The notes: a model not told the origin generated them from the letters alone. A stretch of 8,799 nt of DNA from an uncultured Bacteroidota bacterium (GCA_903930725.1 CAIYZW010000446.1:1-8799); one strand, 5' to 3'. Counted from the first letter of the stretch, positions 1 to 6,578 are shown. A program made the numbers and translations.

Positions 1-334
1 CACTCCGGCATTTACAAGCAGGTTGGCCGATTTGAACGGTGGAAAGTTCAATAAAATCAAAGTTTCGTTGTGGGCTTTTTCGCTGGATTCGTTGACAAAT
101 ATGCCCATCGTCATCAGTATCGAAAATAGAGAGAAAGGTGGCTACGTCTGGGCAAGTTCGCGCATCGAAAACTTTATATTCCCTCAAAAATGGGGGCAGG
201 CATTTTTTAATTTTAAAGTACCTGAAATTCTTTCACCGGACGATATTCTGAAAGTTTATGTCTGGAATCCCGAAAAGAAGTTGATTTATCTTGATGATAT
301 CGAAATTGGGTTTTACGATTCAGAAAATCAATAA
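1..334 (+). CDS. C-terminal part of an unidentified protein (5' end outside window)
   Basis: An open frame enters from the left edge (first full codon at position 2) and ends at TAA 332-334, giving about 110 visible residues. A TTG at 23 could be read as a start, but the frame is open upstream of it, so this is most likely the end of a longer gene. The visible part has alternating hydrophobic/polar strands, many aromatics, and ends with YVWNPEKKLIYLDDIEIGFY. That pattern resembles the last strands of a beta-sandwich (jelly-roll or carbohydrate-binding-like) domain; this is inference from composition only. There is no membrane segment or cysteine in the visible part. It converges on the ComEC gene with only 4 bp between the two stop codons, so the two transcripts probably overlap at their 3' ends. 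Function unknown. Confidence 0.7.
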   Translation, partial: TPAFTSRLADLNGGKFNKIKVSLWAFSLDSLTNMPIVISIENREKGGYVWASSRIENFIFPQKWGQAFFNFKVPEILSPDDILKVYVWNPEKKLIYLDDIEIGFYDSENQ

Positions 335-338
335 CATA

Positions 339-2450
339 TTAAAGTTCAGTGATAAAGGCACCATCTTTTTTGACGTCATGAAACAGGATGCCTAAGTTTT
401 TACATTCTTCAACCCATCGGTTTACCGAATTGAACTTGTTTGACCCATCAAAAATCAACTTTTCAAAACCGAATTTTGCTTTTAGAGAGGTAATTGAAAT
501 TTTGGGATTTCCTTTTAAAATCAGGTAGTCAACTTTGATTGGTTTTTCGGGAAAATGTTCTTCAAAATCCTTATCAATAATGGCGAGGCGTGATTTTCCA
601 ATCTCAAAAAAATTAGATGAAAGAATTGAAATATCTTCGTTTTGAGCTTCTTTTGAAGAAAAATCTTCGATTGAAAAGTTGTTGATTTTATGAACGCCGG
701 CAAATATTCGCGCGTTTTTGAGATTGAAATCAATACTTTTTTTATCAGCCAAAAGCGATGAATCGGCAAGGGAGAAGGTCTTTTCTCCTATAAAAAAATC
801 TATCGCTGTCTTGTCGCGAATAGAGTAAATAACCAATTGTTTTTGTTTCAGCGTTTTCGACCTTTCGAAAACAAACGAACCAACCAGAAACGATGAAACT
901 ACCAGCGTTGCAATAATCCAGCTTCCCCTTTTCTCTACAAAAAACCGGGTTAAAAACACAAAAAACAGGTACAAAAGGACAACTTGTGGCAAATAGTAAA
1001 CCAAACCTTCTATTTTAGCTCCGGGCAAACCATCAATAAAACCAACCGAATAATTGAGCCCAAAGACAAGATATTTTAGTAACAGACCAAGAATTTCCGC
1101 CATCCATGTCCAGAAAAAGAAAAACATAACAGCAATACCAGCCACCATGATCAGCCATGAAAGCGGTATTACGACAAGGTTTCCCGGTAAAAAATAGGTG
1201 GGAAACTGGTGGAAATACATCACCGAAATTGGAAAAGTCCCGATTTGTGCTGCTAAAGAAACCGAAATTATCTGCCAGAAATAATCGCCAACTTTGTTTT
1301 TGAGAATCCAAAGTTCATAAATTGGCTTGTACAGCGCAATGATGCCAAGCACAGCAGCATACGAAAGCTGAAAACCGACTTTTGTGATAATATGCGGATC
1401 GAAGATTATCAGGATAATTGCAGATGCAGCAAGCGTATTGTATGGGTCGGACTGTTGTTTGCGGACTTCTTTTATTGCAAAAAGGCTAAACATTACAGTT
1501 GCCCGGAGAACAGAAGGCGAAAGGCCTGAAATAAAGGCGTAGAGCCAGATTACAAGCAAAAGAAGAGAAAATTTTATCGCCCGGCCATTTTTGATCTTTT
1601 CAAAAAATTGCAACAAAAAACCGAGAACAACAAAAATTATCCCAACATGTAACCCTGAAACCGATAAAATGTGCAAAGCTCCGGCGCCGGCATACTGGTT
1701 TCTTAATTCGGGTTCGAGATTTTCGGTGTAGCCCAGCAGCAATGCGGAAGCCACGGCATATTCCTCACCGCTGAGGCCATTTTTTTCAAGGATTTTCAGC
1801 ATCGCCAGCCTTGCCTGTTCTGAAAATTTATAAACCGGATTTGTCTTATTAAAATTGGTTTTAGCCCAATCTTCACTTTTGAGATAAGTTTGGTGATAAA
1901 TCCCATCATTAGCCAGATAGGTCTTGTAATCGAACTGATGCGGGTTTGCCGGTGGCTGAATTTCATTTAAAATTCCTTTTATGATGATGTAATCGCCGTA
2001 TTTTAAGGATTTTGATGAGGAATCAATTTCGAAATACAGCATTACTTTTCCGCTAACGCTTTTCGCAACTAACGAATCCTTGAGGTATTCCACAGTTCCA
2101 AATGCCCTTAAACTGTTGGGTTTTTCTGATGGTGTTTCGGTTAGTCGTACAATAAAAACATTGCCGGGTTTTAGCGATCCCGAAAAATGATTTTCGTCAT
2201 ATTTTGGTGTATGAAGGAGTGCAGAAGTATAACCACAAACGAAAATCGAAAAATAGAGAATAATTCCAAAAACCCATCTGAATTTAAAGTTCAAAAATTG
2301 GCCGGAAATTGCTGAAACAGCGGTGAGGGCAATAGCTGCTGAAAAAAGTAAAAGTGGGTTTACGAAAATTTGGAGATTAATAGCAAGGACAATTCCTCCG
2401 ACAAAAGGAAGAAGCAGGCGAAACAGCGGATATGCATTCCAGAATTTCAT
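339..2450 (-). CDS. comEC: ComEC/Rec2 family DNA-uptake channel protein
   Basis: A 703-residue polytopic membrane protein. ComEC forms the inner-membrane channel that takes up single-stranded DNA in natural transformation. Residues 1-80 hold hydrophobic helices. Residues about 90-190 form the soluble OB-like DUF4131 region, including PPANPHQFDYKTYLANDGIY (166-185), which matches the family's NPxxFDYxxYLxxxGI signature. The Competence domain follows, with the hallmark HILSVSGLHVG at 260-270, GLSPSVLRA at 309-317, and further helices to about 530. The soluble tail (about 535-703) sits where many ComEC proteins carry a metallo-beta-lactamase-like nuclease domain, but no HxHxDH metal motif is visible, so this part is degenerate or replaced. 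The ATG at 2448-2450 is followed directly by a hydrophobic N-terminus, and no Shine-Dalgarno sequence is seen. It lies 166 bp downstream of the desulfurase-like gene on the same strand and may or may not be co-transcribed with it. Confidence 0.93.
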   Translation of the reverse strand: MKFWNAYPLFRLLLPFVGGIVLAINLQIFVNPLLLFSAAIALTAVSAISGQFLNFKFRWVFGIILYFSIFVCGYTSALLHTPKYDENHFSGSLKPGNVFIVRLTETPSEKPNSLRAFGTVEYLKDSLVAKSVSGKVMLYFEIDSSSKSLKYGDYIIIKGILNEIQPPANPHQFDYKTYLANDGIYHQTYLKSEDWAKTNFNKTNPVYKFSEQARLAMLKILEKNGLSGEEYAVASALLLGYTENLEPELRNQYAGAGALHILSVSGLHVGIIFVVLGFLLQFFEKIKNGRAIKFSLLLLVIWLYAFISGLSPSVLRATVMFSLFAIKEVRKQQSDPYNTLAASAIILIIFDPHIITKVGFQLSYAAVLGIIALYKPIYELWILKNKVGDYFWQIISVSLAAQIGTFPISVMYFHQFPTYFLPGNLVVIPLSWLIMVAGIAVMFFFFWTWMAEILGLLLKYLVFGLNYSVGFIDGLPGAKIEGLVYYLPQVVLLYLFFVFLTRFFVEKRGSWIIATLVVSSFLVGSFVFERSKTLKQKQLVIYSIRDKTAIDFFIGEKTFSLADSSLLADKKSIDFNLKNARIFAGVHKINNFSIEDFSSKEAQNEDISILSSNFFEIGKSRLAIIDKDFEEHFPEKPIKVDYLILKGNPKISITSLKAKFGFEKLIFDGSNKFNSVNRWVEECKNLGILFHDVKKDGAFITEL

Positions 2451-2616
2451 GTTAATAAAGGAGTTAACAGGAAGTTGAGGGACTAAAATTAATCAAACCG
2501 CTTAATCCGGCAAAGAAATTATATAAAAAAAGAAAAAATCTTTTAATCAAGTAAAATATTTACCCGCCAAATTGATTGCAACCAATACTAAATCAGTTAA
2601 ATACGAGACAGTTTTT
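2451..2616. other. Spacer between desulfurase-like gene and comEC
   Basis: A 166-bp AT-rich spacer. On the minus strand it contains long T-rich stretches (plus-strand A runs at about 2524-2537) without a strong GC stem before them, so an intrinsic terminator is not convincing. Two short imperfect palindromes are present: GTAAAATATTTAC at 2551-2563 and ATTGATTGCAACCAAT at 2571-2586. No exact TAnnTTTG -7 element was found on the minus strand. Whether comEC has its own promoter cannot be decided from this sequence. Confidence 0.4.
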
Positions 2617-3780
2617 TTATTGATTCCGGATCGCTGCAATTTCAGTCACAGCTTCAATGGCAGTTTTAACCTGTTCTTCGGTGCTAAAAGCCCCCAGACT
2701 TAACCGCACCGAGCCATGAATTTTATCTGTTCCCAGTCTTTCGTGAACCAAGGGTGCGCAGTGCAGGCCAGTACGACAGGCAATATTATAATCTACGTCA
2801 AGCATCATCCCAACATCGCCCGAACCGAAACCTTTGATATTAAAACTGAGGACAGGATTATGGTTTTCGATGCTTTTGGCACAATACGTTGTTACATTTC
2901 CGATGTTTTGAATGCCTTTTCGGAGTTTATCCCAAAGCTGCATCACTTTATGATGTAAATTTTCGATTCCCTGTTCATTCAGCCATTTCACGCCTGCGTG
3001 CAAACCAGCCACACCAAGCAAATTCAAGGTTCCACATTCGAGACGGTAAGGAAATTCATCAAGATGGGACTTTTGTGCCGACCTAACACCTGTTCCTCCA
3101 AACCGGGTTGATTTTACCGGAATGTGTTCCTCAACATAAGTGCCACCAATTCCGGTAGGTCCCATCAGGCATTTGTGGCCTGTAAATATCAGAACATCAA
3201 CATTCATAGATTTAACATCAATTGGGATGGAACCTGCGCTCTGGCTGGCATCAACAATCAAAAACACACCTGCTTCGCGGCATATCTTACCAATTTCAAC
3301 AATAGGTTGGATAGTTCCCATAACGTTTGAACAGTGGTTTACCACCACCATTCGGGTATTCTTTTTTATCGCTTTTTTTATATCGTCAGGATTTATAAAG
3401 CCTTGATTATTAAAAGGTAGATGATCAACTTCGATGATTCCTGCCACGTTTAAATGATGCAAAGGGCGAAGTACCGAGTTGTGTTCGAGCATAGTGGTAA
3501 TTACATGATCTCCTTTTTCGGCCAGGCCCTGAATAATCATATTCAGCGAATCGCTTGCATTGTAACTGAAAGTTAATCTATTTGGGTCATCGCCATTAAA
3601 AAGTCCTGTAAGTAATTTCCGGGTGTTAAAAACTAATTCTTCTGTTTCGATGGCAGCATCAAAACCCGAACGCCCGGGATTTACACCGTGTTTCCGATAA
3701 AATTCATCCATAAACCGGTAAACTGATTCGGGTTTAGGAAATGAGGTTGCTGAATTGTCGAAATAAATTAATTCGCTCAT
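2617..3780 (-). CDS. Class-V aminotransferase, cysteine desulfurase family protein (EF2568/TIGR01977-like)
   Basis: A 387-residue PLP enzyme of the SufS/CsdA-like branch, which releases sulfur from cysteine (or selenium from selenocysteine) as an enzyme-bound persulfide. Visible motifs: YFDNSATSFPKP at 6-17; H100 in LEHNS, expected to stack on PLP; D177 in VDASQSAG; the Schiff-base lysine K203 in FTGHKCLMGPTGIGG; and the catalytic cysteine C341 in ACRTGLHCAPLVHERLGT (334-351). The RTGLHCAPxxHxxLGT form is typical of the stand-alone EF2568-type group rather than classical SufS, which has a longer N-terminus. The 387-residue length fits this group. It lies 71 bp downstream of the HdrD-like gene with no obvious promoter between, so it is plausibly the fifth gene of the sulfur operon. 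I infer that it supplies persulfide sulfur, possibly to DsrC. Some EF2568-type genes are linked to selenium or molybdenum-hydroxylase loci, an alternative role discussed under findings. Confidence 0.9.
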   Translation of the reverse strand: MSELIYFDNSATSFPKPESVYRFMDEFYRKHGVNPGRSGFDAAIETEELVFNTRKLLTGLFNGDDPNRLTFSYNASDSLNMIIQGLAEKGDHVITTMLEHNSVLRPLHHLNVAGIIEVDHLPFNNQGFINPDDIKKAIKKNTRMVVVNHCSNVMGTIQPIVEIGKICREAGVFLIVDASQSAGSIPIDVKSMNVDVLIFTGHKCLMGPTGIGGTYVEEHIPVKSTRFGGTGVRSAQKSHLDEFPYRLECGTLNLLGVAGLHAGVKWLNEQGIENLHHKVMQLWDKLRKGIQNIGNVTTYCAKSIENHNPVLSFNIKGFGSGDVGMMLDVDYNIACRTGLHCAPLVHERLGTDKIHGSVRLSLGAFSTEEQVKTAIEAVTEIAAIRNQ

Positions 3781-3851
3781 TTTATTGTAGTTAGGATAGA
3801 TTTTATAAGTGAAGTTTTATTCTGAAAGAAAATTTAGTTTAATTCTGATGT

Positions 3852-5147
3852 TTATTCCAAAACCAGCGCATCGGCTACAATCTCAGCGATAGTTTTAGCC
3901 TGAATGCCTAATTTGTAGGTTGAATTCAAGTGTGCAAGCTGGTCAATGCAATTGTGACAAGGTGAAGCAACAATTTTGGCACCTGTCTTAATGATTTGGT
4001 CGGCTTTAAGTTTTCCGATTTTCATTCGGCGCTCGTTGTACTCGCTCATTGCAAGCTGGCCACCACCGCCGCCACAGCAATAATTTTCGATTCCGTGGGG
4101 AGTCATTTCTGTAAAATTTTTTACAGCATTTTCCATGATAAATCGTTGTTCCTGAACAATGCCGCCACTTCTAACCAGATTACAGGGATCATGGATTGTA
4201 ACCAATTCCTGGATTTTTTCTGGATCAAGTTTAATCCGGCCATCACGGATGTACTGGGCAATTAATTCGACCGAAGTAAGTACCTCAAAAGGATAGGCTT
4301 TTTCGATAACATTTGGCCCTTCCCATCTAAAAGCCCTCGAACCATGACCACATTCGGCAAGCACACATTTTTTGGCTTCAAGGTTTTCCATTTCGTCATA
4401 AAGCCGTTTTACAATAATTTTCGATTCGTCTTGATTACCAGTATAATAGGCGTAATTGGTTATATCGTACATTTTGGTCGAGATGGTCCAGCTTTCGTTG
4501 GCTGCATAAAAAATCTTAGCCATAGCCGAAATCGAAAGTGGAAAAAATTTTGGTTCCCGCGGGTTTAGGGTGTAGAGAATTTCTTTTCCTTTTTCATTTA
4601 AGGGGATTTTCGCCTGATCGTCGTTAACTTCCATTTGCAAATCTTCCTGAAGCCACTCGATGGTTTCGATAAAATCTGTATCCGAAATTCCCATGTTGTT
4701 GCCGGTTTCGAGGGCTGTATTTACCGAAGTTTGCAGGGCTGCAGGTTCGTAACCCATGTTTGTTAGCATTTTTCGACCAGTTCGTACCAAAAAACTGATA
4801 TCCAAACCAATGGAACAATGTGTGCTGCAACGTCCGCACATGGTGCAGGCGCCAAAGAGCAGGTCAACCATTTCTTCAATTGTTGCATCATCAAGTTTTC
4901 GAGCTCCAACCAGGCCGGGAAAGACTTTTCCGGTAAGTGTGCAATAGCGCCTGTAAACCGAAGCAACCAAATCAACCTTGTAGGCAGGGACGAATTTTGC
5001 ATCGGGCATGGCCAGATAATAGGTACAGCTTTCGGCGCAGAGGCCACAATGAACGCAACTGTTGATATGAGCGCGAAGTTTGCTGTCTTTTTGGTTTTTA
5101 AAAACTTCGATTCCTTTTTCGATTTTATCTTTCGAGAGTTCTCCCAT
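3852..5147 (-). CDS. HdrD/DsrK/TmcB-like (Fe-S)-binding protein with CCG domain
   Basis: A 431-residue iron-sulfur oxidoreductase. The N-terminal half has two classical 4Fe-4S motifs, CVHCGLCAESC (C31, C34, C37, C41) and CTMCGRCSTHC (C101, C104, C107, C111). The C-terminal half has the cysteine pattern of heterodisulfide reductase: C322, then 34 residues, CC at 357-358 followed by five glycines, then 38 residues, then CHNC at 397-400. In HdrB/HdrD this CCG module binds the non-cubane 4Fe-4S cluster that cleaves a disulfide. An upstream reduced copy reads CVLAECGHGSRA (C261, C266). In DsrK and TmcB such a protein pairs with a NarI-like membrane cytochrome b and acts on DsrC. Here the cytochrome gene ends 60 bp upstream and dsrC is one gene further up. 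A soluble protein on the cytoplasmic face of the membrane is expected. The ATG at 5145-5147 gives a natural N-terminus about 30 residues before the first cluster. The family call is firm; the electron-flow direction is unknown. Confidence 0.92.
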   Translation of the reverse strand: MGELSKDKIEKGIEVFKNQKDSKLRAHINSCVHCGLCAESCTYYLAMPDAKFVPAYKVDLVASVYRRYCTLTGKVFPGLVGARKLDDATIEEMVDLLFGACTMCGRCSTHCSIGLDISFLVRTGRKMLTNMGYEPAALQTSVNTALETGNNMGISDTDFIETIEWLQEDLQMEVNDDQAKIPLNEKGKEILYTLNPREPKFFPLSISAMAKIFYAANESWTISTKMYDITNYAYYTGNQDESKIIVKRLYDEMENLEAKKCVLAECGHGSRAFRWEGPNVIEKAYPFEVLTSVELIAQYIRDGRIKLDPEKIQELVTIHDPCNLVRSGGIVQEQRFIMENAVKNFTEMTPHGIENYCCGGGGGQLAMSEYNERRMKIGKLKADQIIKTGAKIVASPCHNCIDQLAHLNSTYKLGIQAKTIAEIVADALVLE

Positions 5148-5186
5148 AATTTCAAATGATAAGGTTTTTGTTCGTCAATTTATATT

Positions 5187-5207
5187 CTGCCCACTGCCCA
5201 CTGCCTA
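5187..5207. repeat. Three-copy 7-bp tandem repeat
   Basis: Plus-strand units are CTGCCCA (5187-5193), CTGCCCA (5194-5200) and CTGCCTA (5201-5207). On the transcribed minus strand they read as GGCAGTG/GGCAGTA-type units. The array begins immediately after the TAG stop codon of the membrane cytochrome gene (5208-5210 on the minus strand) and fills about a third of the 60-bp spacer before the HdrD-like gene. Its GC content is clearly higher than that of the surrounding spacer. Confidence 0.85.
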
Positions 5208-5828
5208 CTAAAACTTCTTTGGGGGCCAAACATCGCGCCATCCATAAAAATAGCCAAGATGATAACGGGCAGCAAAAAAATAAACGGCGTGTTTTAATTT
5301 CCCAACCGGGATGTAGAGCAATAAGAGGCTAACAACAATATAATATGCTGAAAACCAAGCATCATCGAACAAAATGAATACACTGAAAATCTGAAATAAT
5401 GTAACCAGAATATTCGAAATATAGTCGTCGGGGTTTGATAATGCCCGCAGCCGATTTACGAAAAGTCTTTTCAGGATAATTCCAATTCCGCTTACAGCCG
5501 AAATCATTAAAAATCCGGCAATAAATCGCGAAAAGCTCTCATTAACTGATATTTGAGCCAAATTGAAAAAGAAAAGAAAAATTGCAGTGAAAGTTCCAAG
5601 ATGGTAAAAAATGCCAGCGATGTATGTTGGAAGGTGCAGAAATGCTGATTCTTTTCTGGTGGGACTCATTGCACCGCTAAAAGCAAACGCAATAGCGGGG
5701 GTTAGCTTGCCGCGTTGTTTCGAAAAATCAGTTGGTTTGCCCGAGGTTGTTAACCTGAAGATGTGAATCAGAAGAATTACCACATTAATCAAAAGAGATG
5801 CTGCTGCAAGCCAGTAATACCAGGTCAT
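5208..5828 (-). CDS. NarI/DsrM/TmcC-like membrane cytochrome b subunit
   Basis: A 206-residue membrane protein with about five hydrophobic segments (about 4-24, 66-90, 99-119, 137-154 and 158-176). Paired histidines sit where the NarI family binds two b haems: H65 and H76 in segment two (HLPTYIAGIFYHLG), and H180 and H190 near the C-terminus (KLKHAVYFFAARYHLG). H22 is a further candidate ligand. The sequence LRALSNPDDYISN (127-139), after the third helix, and the ending GYFYGWRDVWPP (192-203) are typical of NarI-like subunits of DsrMK/Tmc complexes. Its size is close to NarI itself. The family passes electrons between menaquinone and a cytoplasmic Fe-S partner; here the partner is presumably the HdrD-like protein encoded next. 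It lies 113 bp downstream of dsrC, and that gap contains a strong palindrome. The gene ends with TAG abutting a tandem repeat. Haem binding is inferred from histidine positions only. Confidence 0.85.
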   Translation of the reverse strand: MTWYYWLAAASLLINVVILLIHIFRLTTSGKPTDFSKQRGKLTPAIAFAFSGAMSPTRKESAFLHLPTYIAGIFYHLGTFTAIFLFFFNLAQISVNESFSRFIAGFLMISAVSGIGIILKRLFVNRLRALSNPDDYISNILVTLFQIFSVFILFDDAWFSAYYIVVSLLLLYIPVGKLKHAVYFFAARYHLGYFYGWRDVWPPKKF

Positions 5829-5879
5829 AAATTAGTGTTTTTTTGGAGATGTCCTTCGGGAGATAAAATTTTTATTGTG

Positions 5880-5908
5880 TTTATGTATTTGATAATCAAT
5901 TACATAAA
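5880..5908. promoter_or_regulatory. 29-bp near-perfect palindrome between dsrC and cytochrome b gene
   Basis: The arm TTTATGTA (5880-5887) pairs with TACATAAA (5901-5908), and TTGAT (5889-5893) pairs with ATCAA (5895-5899), around a central A at 5894. Thirteen of 14 positions are complementary; only T5888/T5900 mismatch. It lies within the 113-bp spacer, 33 bp past the dsrC stop and about 51 bp before the cytochrome b start. No T run follows the dyad on either strand, so it does not look like an intrinsic terminator. It could be an operator or an mRNA hairpin that sets the dsrC-to-downstream ratio. Confidence 0.6.
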
Positions 5909-5941
5909 AAACAGTGATTGGGGATGGAAATTTTACGGAAA

Positions 5942-6259
5942 TTAAACGCATCCGTCAGGTTTGGGCAATCCGGCAACACGACAGGCTCCACGTGCAGGTC
6001 CCAGCGGGAAGAGTTCGTAAATTTCGCGTAACCTTAGCCCGGTTTCTTTACAAATAATTCTGATCATGGGTGCCTTGCCATTTTCGATGTAATTATTCCG
6101 GATAATATTTACAATAGCCCAGTGCTTTTCGTTCATTTCTTCAATTCCGTCGTATTTGGCAATTAGCCGCGCCACCTCATTATCCCAGATATTTGGGCTG
6201 GCTAAAAAACCATCGCCATCAACTTCAAAAATTCTGTTTTCTATTTCTATTGTTGCCAT
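5942..6259 (-). CDS. dsrC: DsrC family sulfur-carrier protein with both redox cysteines
   Basis: A 105-residue protein matching DsrC/TusE along its whole length, which is also the family's usual length. The N-terminus carries VDGDGFL (13-19) followed by NIWDNEVA; the middle carries HWAIVNIIRNNYIENGKAP (46-64); the helix IRIICKETGL follows. The C-terminal arm contains LFPLGPARGACRVAGLPKPDGCV, with C93 and the penultimate C104 separated by exactly ten residues. In DsrC these two cysteines form the trisulfide/disulfide that is reduced by the DsrMK complex. TusE keeps only the last cysteine, so this copy is a redox-type DsrC. An additional cysteine, C70, lies in the central helix region. The gene starts 20 bp after the small cysteine-rich gene and precedes the NarI-like and HdrD-like genes, which are the expected membrane partners. 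No dsrAB sulfite reductase or tusBCD is in the window. Cytoplasmic; the sulfur source is not known. Confidence 0.95.
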   Translation of the reverse strand: MATIEIENRIFEVDGDGFLASPNIWDNEVARLIAKYDGIEEMNEKHWAIVNIIRNNYIENGKAPMIRIICKETGLRLREIYELFPLGPARGACRVAGLPKPDGCV

Positions 6260-6279
6260 TATAAATGAATGTTTAACAG

Positions 6280-6531
6280 TTATTTATCAAATTCTTCTTC
6301 ATCAAATTTATCAATAATTTCGCTAATCGTAAGTGGGATATCCGGTAAAACAAAATCGGGACAAAAACCTAAGCTGCACTTGGTTATGTAGCGTTTACAC
6401 TGTTTCCATGCCGATTTTTCAGCCTCGCAAAAGGCACGAAGGTATTTTTCTTTTTCGGTAACCGAAACAGGAAAATCGGATACTTGAACGAGCCTACAAC
6501 TTTGATAATTAGTACAATAGCTTTCTGTCAT
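6280..6531 (-). CDS. Small six-cysteine protein heading the dsrC operon
   Basis: An 83-residue protein I cannot assign to a named family. It has six cysteines (C6, C12, C35, C45, C52, C57), arranged as C-x5-C near the N-terminus, then YLRAFCEAEKSAWKQCKRY (C-x9-C-K-R-Y), then C52 and C57 in KCSLGFCPDFVLPD. The C-x5-C ... C-x9-C ... LPD layout suggests a small metal- or Fe-S-binding fold or a redox-active thiol protein; this is inference. The C-terminus is acidic (FDEEEFDK). There is no signal peptide or membrane segment, so it is probably cytoplasmic. It is the first gene after the promoter-like element at 6579-6586 and ends 20 bp before dsrC, so it is very likely co-translated with DsrC. The ATG at 6529-6531 gives a leader of about 40 nt from the predicted promoter. 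Confidence 0.75.
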   Translation of the reverse strand: MTESYCTNYQSCRLVQVSDFPVSVTEKEKYLRAFCEAEKSAWKQCKRYITKCSLGFCPDFVLPDIPLTISEIIDKFDEEEFDK

Positions 6532-6578
6532 CGCAATCTTAAATAAAGGAGTGCAAATTAAAGAAATTTTTGAAGTGA

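Noticed and set aside
521..1311. Minus-strand frames of 82 and 92 codons inside comEC
   Set aside because: They are alternative frames of a clearly conserved ComEC gene and have no family features of their own.
2524..2563. Intrinsic terminator after the desulfurase-like gene
   Set aside because: T-rich stretches exist on the minus strand but no stable GC-containing stem precedes them.
2716..3406. Several plus-strand frames opposite the desulfurase-like gene
   Set aside because: They are antisense shadows of a gene with all catalytic motifs intact.
4624..5159. Frames on both strands overlapping the HdrD-like gene
   Set aside because: They are out-of-frame or antisense copies of the Cys-rich cluster region; the real frame has complete Fe-S motifs.
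5187..5207. CRISPR array or transposon end
   Set aside because: The units are 7 bp and directly adjacent, with no spacers, no terminal inverted repeats and no transposase gene nearby.
5889..5899. FNR-type operator in the dsrC-cytochrome b spacer
   Set aside because: TTGAT and ATCAA half-sites are present, but the gap is 1 bp instead of the 4 bp in the FNR consensus. It is kept only as a palindrome of unknown function.
5942..6259. TusE (tRNA 2-thiouridine relay) as the identity of the DsrC-like protein
   Set aside because: Both C93 and C104 are present and the neighbours are HdrD/NarI-like rather than TusBCD, so DsrC is the better call.
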